NCBI RefSeq assembly: GCF_008726925.1
Contig: NZ_VYWO01000001.1
Location: 558,001-622,000, forward strand
Length of the DNA stretch: 64,000 nt
Source of the DNA: Aerococcus sanguinicola
GTDB lineage: Bacteria; Bacillota; Bacilli; Lactobacillales; Aerococcaceae
Reading direction: 5' to 3'
Program-made: the position numbers and the translations under genes
Part shown: positions 7,720-15,389 of the stretch, one piece after another
Numbering within the stretch: position 1 is the first letter of the stretch
Layout: every line of letters begins with the position of its first letter
Notes under the pieces: model-generated
Told to the model about the DNA's origin: nothing
Database searches by the model: none
The model's input: only the letters and a program-made list of their open reading frames with translations

Positions 7720-9273
7720 TTAGTCCTCCTCTTTCTCTGATTTAGAAGTGAGCTGCGCTTGGTCATAGGCCTCGAGCTCAGCCTGAGCATAGTGCACGTC
7801 CCCTAAATAGTCTTCTTTTTTCCCATTAACCTTCATAAAACATTCATCGCCCTTACCAGCTAAGAGGACGACATTGGCCACTTGGTCTGCGCCTGCTTCA
7901 ACAAATGCCTGGTGGATTGCCTGGGGCCGGTCCAAAATAACCCTGGCCTGCCCACCTGCCTCTACAACATGCTGGTAGAGGGTTTGACAGATTGCTTCCA
8001 CGGACTCCGTATCCGGATCGTCCATCGTCAAATAAATCGCATCGGCTTCCTTAGCCGCGACCTGAGGCAAGTCTTCCCGCCGGCCAATCCCGCGATTTCC
8101 GGGCGCTCCAAACACAATCCGATAACGATGCTTGGGGAACATCTGCTTGGACGCATGGAAAAGCTGTTCAAAGCTCAAGAGATTATGGGCAAAATCCACA
8201 ATGGCCTTGACATGGCCATCCGCTGAATGGAAGACCTCCATCCGGCCAGGGGCTTTAATCTGGGCCAAGGCCTGGTTGATTAGCCTATAAGAAAGCCCGT
8301 AATGACGAGCAATCGCGATAGCAACTAAGGCATTCTCTACATTGAAGCTGCCCTGCATGCTCATCGTCATCTCTTGCTGGCCTTCAGGGTCATGCAAGGT
8401 AAACGTCTGGCCACCAGCTTGGGCCTTAATCGCTGTCGCATAATAGTCCGCACTCGTATCTGTAAGGCTTACCGTAATAATAGATTCAACGCTTGGGCTG
8501 TCCTGGGCAGCTTTCAGAATTCGGTCATAGTGATCGCTGTCCTTGACGAGCACCGCACACTTGGCTTGGTCGAAGATTTTAAGTTTGCTTTGGAAATAAT
8601 CTTCAAAAGTCGGATGCTCATTAGGACTGATATGGTCTCTGGAAATATTTAAGAAAGCAGCCACATCAAAAACCACTTGGTCCACCCGGCGGTATTTTAA
8701 AGCCTGGCTAGAGACTTCCATGGTCATGAAGGCACGTTGGCTCTGCCGAGCATGGTCAAAGTGCCTAAACAAGGGCAGGGATTCAGGGGTCGTTAGCTGA
8801 GAAGCCCCGCTGTCGATACCATCATCGAAACGGTTAGAGGAGAGAAAGGCGGTTGGCGCTTGGCCTTTCTCCTCCTGGTAAGCATCGAGCATGGCATGGA
8901 GATAGGCGGTCGTTGTGGTCTTACCCTTGGTCCCTGTAATCCCGATCAGTTCAAAGGCTCGGTAGGGCGAATCATAGAAGGCATCAGCTAGCAGGGGCAT
9001 GACCCGGCGGATATCGCGTACCTGGCAGTAGGGAAGGTCAACTTGAGGATAAATCGCTTCCCCCAGATAAGCAATTGCTCCCTTAGCCTTAGCCTGGTCA
9101 AGAAACTTTGGATCAAACTGGGCCCCCTTGCAAAAGAACAAGCAACCTGGCTCAACTTCCCTAGAATCATAGCTCAGCTGCTTAACTTCTAGGTCCCCTG
9201 GCCAATTCATATCCACGATTTCATTTGCTTTTGCTAATAGCTCTGCTAGACTATCCAATTTATTTGCTTTCAC
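7720..9273 (-). CDS. murE: UDP-N-acetylmuramoyl-tripeptide synthetase, probably L-lysine adding
   Basis: 517 aa Mur ligase. Adds the third stem-peptide residue to UDP-MurNAc-L-Ala-D-Glu. ATP loop GITGTKGKTTT at residues 111-121; N-terminal SYDSREVEPGCLFF; C-terminal FGAPGNRGIGRR and DDPDTES. Meso-DAP enzymes carry DNPR at the last site, while DDP is typical of lysine-adding enzymes, so Lys-type peptidoglycan is inferred. The start is a GTG with a weak ribosome site; no better one was found nearby. Heading an operon with hom and thrB is unusual. Confidence 0.92.
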   Translation of the reverse strand: MKANKLDSLAELLAKANEIVDMNWPGDLEVKQLSYDSREVEPGCLFFCKGAQFDPKFLDQAKAKGAIAYLGEAIYPQVDLPYCQVRDIRRVMPLLADAFYDSPYRAFELIGITGTKGKTTTTAYLHAMLDAYQEEKGQAPTAFLSSNRFDDGIDSGASQLTTPESLPLFRHFDHARQSQRAFMTMEVSSQALKYRRVDQVVFDVAAFLNISRDHISPNEHPTFEDYFQSKLKIFDQAKCAVLVKDSDHYDRILKAAQDSPSVESIITVSLTDTSADYYATAIKAQAGGQTFTLHDPEGQQEMTMSMQGSFNVENALVAIAIARHYGLSYRLINQALAQIKAPGRMEVFHSADGHVKAIVDFAHNLLSFEQLFHASKQMFPKHRYRIVFGAPGNRGIGRREDLPQVAAKEADAIYLTMDDPDTESVEAICQTLYQHVVEAGGQARVILDRPQAIHQAFVEAGADQVANVVLLAGKGDECFMKVNGKKEDYLGDVHYAQAELEAYDQAQLTSKSEKEED

Positions 9274-9302
9274 TACAGCTCTTCACCCTTCCTATTCGCT
9301 TC

Positions 9303-9328
9303 AAAAAAAGAGCCGTGCTAAACACGAC
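9303..9328 (-). terminator. Terminator after ykuJ
   Basis: Minus strand GTCGTG/CACGGC stem (9312-9317 and 9323-9328) followed by T7 (9303-9309). Lies between ykuJ and murE, so murE probably has its own promoter or depends on readthrough. Confidence 0.7.
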
Positions 9329-9369
9329 CCAGCGCCTCAGCAACACCGTGCTGATTATCGGATTTCGTC

Positions 9370-9597
9370 TTATTGCAACAATTCAAAGATTTCAATGGCG
9401 ACTAAATCAATATCGTCAAATTGGAAACTTTCATTAATTGTATGGTCTTGCAATTCGAAGCTCTCAGTTTCGCGATCATAGCGAACTTGACAACGTTCTT
9501 GCCCTTCAAATTCGAAGCGTCTTACCTCAATCTCAGAATCATCTGCCGTCATGGCTTCTAAACGGTTAAGAATTGCTTGTAATTGTGATGTTTTCAT
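9370..9597 (-). CDS. ykuJ: YkuJ family protein (DUF1797)
   Basis: 75 aa, small acidic cytoplasmic protein. It matches the Firmicute YkuJ family in length and in its end FDDIDLVAIEIFELLQ, very close to the Bacillus YkuJ C-terminus as I recall it. No catalytic motif is visible and the function of the family is not established. ATG has AAAGGAG 7 nt upstream. Monocistronic between two terminators. Confidence 0.85.
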   Translation of the reverse strand: MKTSQLQAILNRLEAMTADDSEIEVRRFEFEGQERCQVRYDRETESFELQDHTINESFQFDDIDLVAIEIFELLQ

Positions 9598-9754
9598 CAG
9601 AAAACTCCTTTCACTATATCCAAAATTACCTTATCAGACATAAAGTAACTTAGCTAAAATTGTACACTAATTCTAGGCATCTGTGAACAATTATTCCCCA
9701 ATTCCTACTTAATTTCTTAGCTTGGAATGGCCTTACTTATAAACCCTTAACTTT

Positions 9755-9763
9755 ATTCTAGCA
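9755..9763 (-). promoter_or_regulatory. Extended -10 promoter element upstream of ykuJ
   Basis: Minus strand TGCTAGAAT (TG-n-TAGAAT), about 160 nt before the ykuJ start; no good -35 at 17 nt, consistent with an extended -10 promoter. Confidence 0.45.
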
Positions 9764-9825
9764 CAGTCTCCTAAAGACTTCTTCAACAAAGCATGAAAAA
9801 TTCCCTAAGTTCAGGCTCACTAAGT

Positions 9826-9859
9826 CAAAAAAGAGCCTAGGAGAAAAGTCCCAGACCCT
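9826..9859 (-). terminator. Terminator without an obvious gene, possible end of a small RNA
   Basis: Minus strand AGGGTCTGGGA (9849-9859), loop CTTTTC, TCCTAGGCTCT (9832-9842), then T6. All eleven positions pair when three G-U pairs are allowed. ptsH already has a terminator upstream, so the transcript ended here would arise in the 108 bp 9860-9967. Confidence 0.6.
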
Positions 9860-9967
9860 GTTTTTGATCGCGCTTATTTTGAAAGTTCTTTTTGAAATTG
9901 TCCCGACCGCCTGCCTATATCCCTAGCCCCCATAGTCCTCTAAGACGAATCAGCTTGGCATATTCTC

Positions 9968-9996
9968 AAAAAAAATAACCGGTGCGAACACCGGTT
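9968..9996 (-). terminator. Terminator directly after ptsH
   Basis: Minus strand AACCGGTG/CACCGGTT 8-bp perfect stem (9977-9984 and 9989-9996) followed by a T8 run. It closes ptsH as a single-gene transcript. Confidence 0.9.
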
Positions 9997-10010
9997 AGTC
10001 ATTGTTTTAA

Positions 10011-10277
10011 TTATTCAGACAAACCTTCATTTGTCATTGTTTCTTTAATTGCTGCGATAGCTTCTTCTTCGTCGCTACCTTCAGCAGTAATTTCAACATC
10101 TGCTCCCTTACCAACACCTAAAGACATAACGCCCATGATGGATTTTAGGTTAACAGATTTACCTTTATATTCCAAGTTAATTTCAGATTCAAACTTGCTA
10201 GCAGTTTGTACTAACAATGTCGCAGGGCGTGCGTGGATACCAGTTTCAGCAGTAATATTGAAAGTTTCTTTTTGCAT
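10011..10277 (-). CDS. ptsH: Phosphocarrier protein HPr
   Basis: 88 aa, normal length. Relays phosphate from enzyme I to EIIA proteins, and when phosphorylated on serine acts as CcpA corepressor. His15 in TGIHARPA and Ser46 in [15 protein letters not shown] are both in place. ATG has an AAGGAG site. Unlike most Firmicutes, ptsI does not follow: a strong terminator comes 15 nt after the stop. Confidence 0.96.
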   Translation of the reverse strand: MQKETFNITAETGIHARPATLLVQTASKFESEINLEYKGKSVNLKSIMGVMSLGVGKGADVEITAEGSDEEEAIAAIKETMTNEGLSE

Positions 10278-10364
10278 AATAATTATCTCCTTAATCTATA
10301 TTATTCACTTCACTTCGTAGCAGAATACTCATCCTCCGAAGAGATGAACATACTCCTAAATAAT

Positions 10365-10393
10365 AATTTACCACGTTTGCGCACTTGAAACAA
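10365..10393 (-). promoter_or_regulatory. ptsH promoter
   Basis: Minus strand -35 TTGTTT (10388-10393), 17-nt spacer, -10 TAAATT (10365-10370); leader about 80 nt. Confidence 0.5.
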
Positions 10394-10538
10394 GGGCCTG
10401 TAGTAAAGATTACTTAACCATATGATACCGCTATCAGTTTTTTTATGCAAGCTTTTAGTTAATTTCTTAGCAGATTCATAGGGTTATTTTTTGATAGATA
10501 ATTTATACATTTTTTGCCAGGTATTTGAGGCTTAAGAC

Positions 10539-10592
10539 TTGAATGTCAGTAAAGGTCAATGTATAATAAGGGTATAGTCAATATTGGTCAAA
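10539..10592 (+). promoter_or_regulatory. clpE promoter with two CtsR operator sites
   Basis: -35 TTGAAT (10539-10544), 17-nt spacer, -10 TATAAT (10562-10567). Two tandem heptad pairs with 3-nt gaps match the CtsR pattern: TGTCAGT-AAA-GGTCAAT (10544-10560, in the spacer) and AGTCAAT-ATT-GGTCAAA (10576-10592, at the start of transcription). Both positions would block polymerase. Confidence 0.8.
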
Positions 10593-10633
10593 TAGCCTTG
10601 ACTAAATATGTGTAGAGATAAAGGAGTGACCTT

Positions 10634-12880
10634 ATGATTTGTCAACGCTGTGGCAAGCGCCAAGCCGCTATCCATATGTATGCTAACGTGAACGGCAAGC
10701 GCCAAGCCATCAACCTCTGCCAGCATTGTTACCGCGAAGTCATCAATGATGGCAACTCCCAAGATACAAATAAACAAACAACTAACAATCAAAACCTGCC
10801 CTGGAATGACCTCGATAATATCTTTAGGAACTTACGTCAAAATTCTGGCGGTTTCCAAGCGAGCTCGGGGCAAGGACAGAATCCCTTCGCTAATTTCAGT
10901 GCTGGCCAAGGGCAAACAACCGCTAATGACCAGAGCTTGCTCGCAAGCTACGGGACCAACATGACCGACCTGGCCAAAAACGACCACTTTGATCCGATCA
11001 TTGGACGTGACCAAGAAATCCGCCGGGTCATTGAAATTCTCAACCGCCGGACAAAGAATAACCCCGTCTTAATTGGGGAAGCCGGTGTGGGTAAAACCGC
11101 AGTCGTTGAAGGTCTTGCCCAAAAAATTGTGGCTAAAGAAGTCCCTGAAAAATTACAAAACAAGGAAGTCATCTCTTTAGATGTGGCTTCCTTAGTTCAA
11201 GGAACCGGCGTCCGTGGCCAATTCGAAGAAAAGATGCAACAATTGATCAAAGAAGTCAGTGCCAATGATGACATCATCCTCTTCATCGATGAAATCCATG
11301 AAATTGTTGGAGCTGGCAGTGCCGAAGGATCGATGGATGCCGGAAACATCCTCAAACCTGCCCTAGCCCGTGGCGAACTTCAATTAGTTGGGGCAACCAC
11401 CCTCAATGAATTCCGACAAATTGAAAAAGATGGGGCCTTGGCTCGCCGCTTACAACCTGTTTATGTAGAAGAACCCAGTGTAGAAGAAACCCTAAAAATC
11501 ATCCAAGGTATTACAGACAAATATGAAAAATACCACAATGTCATCTATAGCCCAGAAGCTATTGAAGCCACTGTCCGTTTGTCTGACCGCTACATTACAG
11601 ACCGTCAATTACCAGACAAGGCCATTGACCTCTTGGATGAATCAGGTTCCCGCAAGAACTTGACCATCCCCTTTGTCGATTTGGAATCCTTAGACAAGCA
11701 AATCAAGCAGTTGGACGAGCTCAAGCAAATGGCAACCGAAGCTGAAGACTATGAAAAAGCGGCCTACTACCGTGACCAATTAGCTAAATATCAAGAAATG
11801 CGCAAGAACCACGTCGATGTCCCTGAGAAACGCCCTCGGGTGGAAGTCGAGGACATCCAATCGATTGTCGAAGAAAAAACAGGGATCCCTGTCTCTGACC
11901 TCCAAGAACAAGAGCAAAACCAGCTGATTAACTTAGAAGAAAACTTGCAAGCCCGTGTCATTGGCCAGGACGAAGCCATTGAAGCAGTTAGCCGGGCCAT
12001 CCGACGCAACCGGGTAGGCCTCAGCGCTGGCGAACGTCCTATCGGCAGCTTCCTCTTTGTCGGCCCTACTGGCGTCGGTAAGACCGAGCTAGCCCGTCAA
12101 TTAGCCCGTGAGCTCTTCGGTAGCCGAGAAGCCATGGTTCGCTTTGACATGAGTGAATATATGGAGAAACACAGTGTCAGCAAGCTGATCGGTTCACCAC
12201 CGGGCTATGTGGGCTATGAAGAAGCAGGACGTTTGACCGAACAAGTGCGTCGCCGCCCTTACTCTCTCATTCTTCTCGATGAGATTGAAAAAGCTCACCC
12301 TGATGTGCTCAATCTCTTCTTGCAGATTATGGATGATGGCCGACTAACCGATTCCCAAGGCCGGGTTGTCTCCTTCAAAGACACCATTATCATCATGACT
12401 TCCAACGCCGGATCTGCCGGAGTGGAATCCAGCGTGGGCTTCGCAGCCAGTCAACAGGGCAAGACCAAAACCGTCCTCGATAAGTTGGACGACTACTTCA
12501 AACCTGAATTCCTCAACCGTTTTGATGCCATCGTGGAATTTGAACCGCTGACCAAGGAAGAACTTATTGTGATTGTTGACCTCATGATCAAGGAAATGAA
12601 CAACTTGCTCAAGGGCCAAGGCATCCAAGTTCAAGTGAGTCCAGAAGCTAAAGATGAGTTAGTAGAACTTGGCTACAATCCCAAACTCGGTGCCCGCCCT
12701 CTCCGTCGGGTTCTCCAAGAACAGATTGAAGACCAAATAGCGGATACCTATCTCAAGCACCCTGACCTTCATGACATTAGCTTTGACCTCGATGACCAAA
12801 ACAAGATTGTTGTCAGTGACCTCAATGAAGATAATCAACCGACTTCCGATGCCAAGGCTGAAGAAACAAACGACAATTAA
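10634..12880 (+). CDS. clpE: ATP-dependent Clp protease ATPase subunit ClpE
   Basis: 748 aa AAA+ unfoldase that feeds ClpP. N-terminal zinc finger MICQRCGKR...CQHC (residues 1-33) is the mark of ClpE as opposed to ClpC. A Q/N/G-rich linker follows, then D1 with Walker A GEAGVGKT, a UVR-type segment [17 protein letters not shown], then D2 with GPTGVGKT and [15 protein letters not shown] with AAGGAG, 67 nt after the promoter. CtsR control is indicated by the operators. MecA, encoded at 30.8 kb, normally partners ClpC; ClpC itself is not in the window. Confidence 0.96.
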   Translation: MICQRCGKRQAAIHMYANVNGKRQAINLCQHCYREVINDGNSQDTNKQTTNNQNLPWNDLDNIFRNLRQNSGGFQASSGQGQNPFANFSAGQGQTTANDQSLLASYGTNMTDLAKNDHFDPIIGRDQEIRRVIEILNRRTKNNPVLIGEAGVGKTAVVEGLAQKIVAKEVPEKLQNKEVISLDVASLVQGTGVRGQFEEKMQQLIKEVSANDDIILFIDEIHEIVGAGSAEGSMDAGNILKPALARGELQLVGATTLNEFRQIEKDGALARRLQPVYVEEPSVEETLKIIQGITDKYEKYHNVIYSPEAIEATVRLSDRYITDRQLPDKAIDLLDESGSRKNLTIPFVDLESLDKQIKQLDELKQMATEAEDYEKAAYYRDQLAKYQEMRKNHVDVPEKRPRVEVEDIQSIVEEKTGIPVSDLQEQEQNQLINLEENLQARVIGQDEAIEAVSRAIRRNRVGLSAGERPIGSFLFVGPTGVGKTELARQLARELFGSREAMVRFDMSEYMEKHSVSKLIGSPPGYVGYEEAGRLTEQVRRRPYSLILLDEIEKAHPDVLNLFLQIMDDGRLTDSQGRVVSFKDTIIIMTSNAGSAGVESSVGFAASQQGKTKTVLDKLDDYFKPEFLNRFDAIVEFEPLTKEELIVIVDLMIKEMNNLLKGQGIQVQVSPEAKDELVELGYNPKLGARPLRRVLQEQIEDQIADTYLKHPDLHDISFDLDDQNKIVVSDLNEDNQPTSDAKAEETNDN

Positions 12881-12900
12881 GTATTGCCTAGCTTAACCTG

Positions 12901-12940
12901 AAAAAGAGCAATCCCAAATTCATGGGACTGCTCTTTTTTT
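12901..12940. terminator. Bidirectional terminator between clpE and prfC
   Basis: AGAGCAATCCCA (12905-12916) and TGGGACTGCTCT (12923-12934) pair with one mismatch, with A5 on the left and T9 on the right, so it can end both convergent genes. Confidence 0.88.
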
Positions 12941-12959
12941 TGCTTGCTGAAGCCTAGGA

Positions 12960-14525
12960 TTAGAGTAAGCTCTTGAGCTCGACATCAGGGTACTTGTCTT
13001 GGAACCAGCGTTCAGCAAAATTATTTTCGAAGAGGAAGACAGGTTGGCCGTAGCGGTCCTTGCAGAGGAGGTTACGGCTAGAGGACATATTGGGATCGAG
13101 GTCCTCTTCATCAATCCAGCGGGCAGTCTTGGAACCCATTGAAGACATAATCACTTCTGAATTATATTCATTCTTGAGTCGGTCTTCGAAAACTTCAAAC
13201 TGCAAATGACCCACTGCCCCCAAAATATATTCTTCCGTAAACCAGGTCTTATAGAGCTGGATGGCTCCTTCTTGAACCAGCTGCTCTACTCCCTTGTGGA
13301 AGGATTTCTGTTTCATTACATTCTTTGGCGTCACCTTCATAAAGAGCTCGGGTGTAAACTGAGGCAGGGGCTTGAATTGGACCTTATGACTGCCGGAATA
13401 AATCGAATCTCCAATTTGGAAATTACCAGTATCATAGAGTCCGATAATATCCCCTGCTACCGCGTCACTGGCATTCTCCCGGCTATCAGCCATAAAGCGG
13501 GTCGTATTATTCAGCTTCAACTTCTTATCATTGCGGGCTAACTTGACCGACATCCCTTCTTCAAAGCTCCCCGAACAGATCCTAACAAAGGCAATCCGGT
13601 CCCGGTGGCGGGGATCCATGTTGGCCTGGATCTTAAAGATAAAGCCAGATAGGTCAGGATCGAGCGGGCTGATGACTTCCCCATCTTGGCTCTCTACTGG
13701 GCCAGGAGCAGGGGCAAAGTCAACAAAGCTATCTAAGAAAGTTTGGACGCCAAAGCCTGTGAGCGCCGAACCAAAGAAGACGGGAGTGAGCTTCCCATTT
13801 TCGATAGCTTCTTTATCGAAGTCATTGCCGGCTTCCTGCAATAATTGCACATTCTCCAAGGCTTCTTCATAGAAGATGGAGGATTGGATAGGATGGCTTT
13901 GGGCCAGGTCCCCGGATTCATCCAAGGCCAGGAAGGGATCATCAGCTTCAGGATGGTTAAGTTCGATCCGTTGGTTGTAAATATCATAAATCCCTTCCAG
14001 GCTTTTACCCATACCTATCGGCCAATTCATGGGATAAGCGTCAATGCCTAGAATATCCTCTAGCTCAGCTACCAAGTCCATGGGGTCCCGGCCATCCCGG
14101 TCTAATTTATTCATAAAAGTAAAAATAGGAATGCCCCGCATGGCACAAACCTGGAAGAGTTTCTTCGTCTGGGGTTCGATCCCCTTAGCGGAATCGATGA
14201 CCATGACGGCAGCATCCACGGCCATCAGGGTCCGGTAGGTATCTTCAGAGAAATCTTCGTGCCCAGGGGTATCAACGATATTGACCTGGTGGCCATCATA
14301 GTCGACTTCCATAACGGATGAGGTAACCGAAATGCCCCGTTTCTTTTCAATATCCATCCAGTCCGACTTGGCATACTGGCCGGTCTTCTTCCCCTTAACC
14401 GTCCCGGCTTGGCGGATGGCCCCAGAGAAGAGTAAGAGTTGCTCTGTAATCGTTGTTTTCCCCGCATCTGGGTGGGAAATAATGGCAAAAGTGCGCCGTT
14501 TTTGAACTTCTTCTTTAAGATTCAT
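12960..14525 (-). CDS. prfC: Peptide chain release factor 3
   Basis: 521 aa translational GTPase that recycles RF1/RF2. The G domain has [12 protein letters not shown] (G1), RGISVT (G2), VDTPGHEDF (G3), and [11 protein letters not shown] (G4). Start chosen at the second ATG: the AAAGGA site is 8 nt upstream of 14525 but abuts the ATG at 14534, and [15 protein letters not shown] is the family's usual beginning. Convergent with clpE. Confidence 0.95.
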   Translation of the reverse strand: MNLKEEVQKRRTFAIISHPDAGKTTITEQLLLFSGAIRQAGTVKGKKTGQYAKSDWMDIEKKRGISVTSSVMEVDYDGHQVNIVDTPGHEDFSEDTYRTLMAVDAAVMVIDSAKGIEPQTKKLFQVCAMRGIPIFTFMNKLDRDGRDPMDLVAELEDILGIDAYPMNWPIGMGKSLEGIYDIYNQRIELNHPEADDPFLALDESGDLAQSHPIQSSIFYEEALENVQLLQEAGNDFDKEAIENGKLTPVFFGSALTGFGVQTFLDSFVDFAPAPGPVESQDGEVISPLDPDLSGFIFKIQANMDPRHRDRIAFVRICSGSFEEGMSVKLARNDKKLKLNNTTRFMADSRENASDAVAGDIIGLYDTGNFQIGDSIYSGSHKVQFKPLPQFTPELFMKVTPKNVMKQKSFHKGVEQLVQEGAIQLYKTWFTEEYILGAVGHLQFEVFEDRLKNEYNSEVIMSSMGSKTARWIDEEDLDPNMSSSRNLLCKDRYGQPVFLFENNFAERWFQDKYPDVELKSLL

Positions 14526-14687
14526 CTTCTTCATCCTTTATATTTAACACTAGCTGTTTTTTACATCCCCTCATTCTATCATAACTTCCAAACAAGTAAA
14601 ATAATAGTCGCTAGATATTTTATGAGCTCGGACCTAGGTTTAGGCTCAGCTAAGTGGTAGAATAAAACAAAAAAAGGAAAGATTCGC

Positions 14688-15122
14688 ATGATATTTAAAT
14701 GGACTCAAGATTTGAATGCACCAAGTTACCAAGATGCCCTGAAGATCCGTCAGCAGGTCTTTATCGAGGAACAAGGCATTGACCCAGAACTAGAAATCGA
14801 TGACCTGGAAGAAGGGGCCAGCCACCTCGTCGCCTACCAAGATGGTCTGCCCCTGGCCTGTGCCCGTCTCCTCCCCCTCTCTCAAGAAGAGGTTAAGATT
14901 CAGCGGGTCGCTGTCTTAAGCGAGAAGAGAGAACGCGGCATCGGCCGGGCCCTCATGGCAGAATGCCGCCGCTATAGCCAAGAAATGGGCTTCAAGCACC
15001 TCATCCTCCACGCTCAAGCAGGCCGGGAAAGATTCTACCAGCTCTGCGGTTACCAAGCTGAAGGCGACTACTTCGAAGAAGCTGGCATCCCCCACCTCCA
15101 AATGCGCCTTAACTTAGACTAA
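14688..15122 (+). CDS. GNAT family N-acetyltransferase (ElaA-like)
   Basis: 144 aa. GNAT fold with IRQQVFIEEQGIDPELEIDDLE near the N-terminus and the acetyl-CoA loop VLSEKRERGIGRALM (the Q/RxxGxG/A motif) near residues 76-90. The end, FYQLCGYQAEGDYFEEAGIPHLQM, is common in this subfamily. The substrate is unknown. An extended -10 (TGGTAGAAT, 14655-14663) lies just upstream. Confidence 0.88.
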   Translation: MIFKWTQDLNAPSYQDALKIRQQVFIEEQGIDPELEIDDLEEGASHLVAYQDGLPLACARLLPLSQEEVKIQRVAVLSEKRERGIGRALMAECRRYSQEMGFKHLILHAQAGRERFYQLCGYQAEGDYFEEAGIPHLQMRLNLD

Positions 15123-15136
15123 GCATAGGAAATTAG

Positions 15137-15177
15137 AACAGGAAAGTCCTTGAACAAAGACTCTCCTGTTTTTTTAT
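15137..15177 (+). terminator. Terminator after the acetyltransferase
   Basis: AACAGGAAAGTC / GACTCTCCTGTT arms (15137-15148 and 15159-15170) with one mismatch, then T7. Confidence 0.85.
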
Positions 15178-15186
15178 TTCAATTTT

Positions 15187-15205
15187 TATATAATGCATCA
15201 TATAT
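15187..15205. promoter_or_regulatory. Upstream copy of a 19-bp inverted operator pair
   Basis: TATATAATGCATCATATAT, an exact reverse complement of 15331-15349. Centre is 144 bp upstream of the second copy's centre. Confidence 0.65.
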
Positions 15206-15313
15206 CATTTATTGCACAGCTTATTGATTCAAATTTGTGAAATAATAAAATCAGAGAAGTCTAACAGGTTGTTTTAAAGCCTTGGCCTTAAACTCCTTCC
15301 CATTCACAAGCAA

Positions 15314-15351
15314 AAAAAGCGCTTGCAATTATATATGATGCATTATATACT
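15314..15351 (+). promoter_or_regulatory. ppdK promoter with embedded operator copy and cre-like site
   Basis: -35 TTGCAA (15323-15328), 17-nt spacer, -10 TATACT (15346-15351). The operator ATATATGATGCATTATATA (15331-15349) fills the spacer and overlaps the -10. AAAAAGCGCTTGCA (15314-15327) overlaps the -35 and matches 11 of 14 positions of TGAAAGCGCTTTCA, a possible CcpA site. Confidence 0.65.
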
Positions 15352-15389
15352 CTTTGTGACGTATCACTTAGGACTCAAAGGAGGCAACC

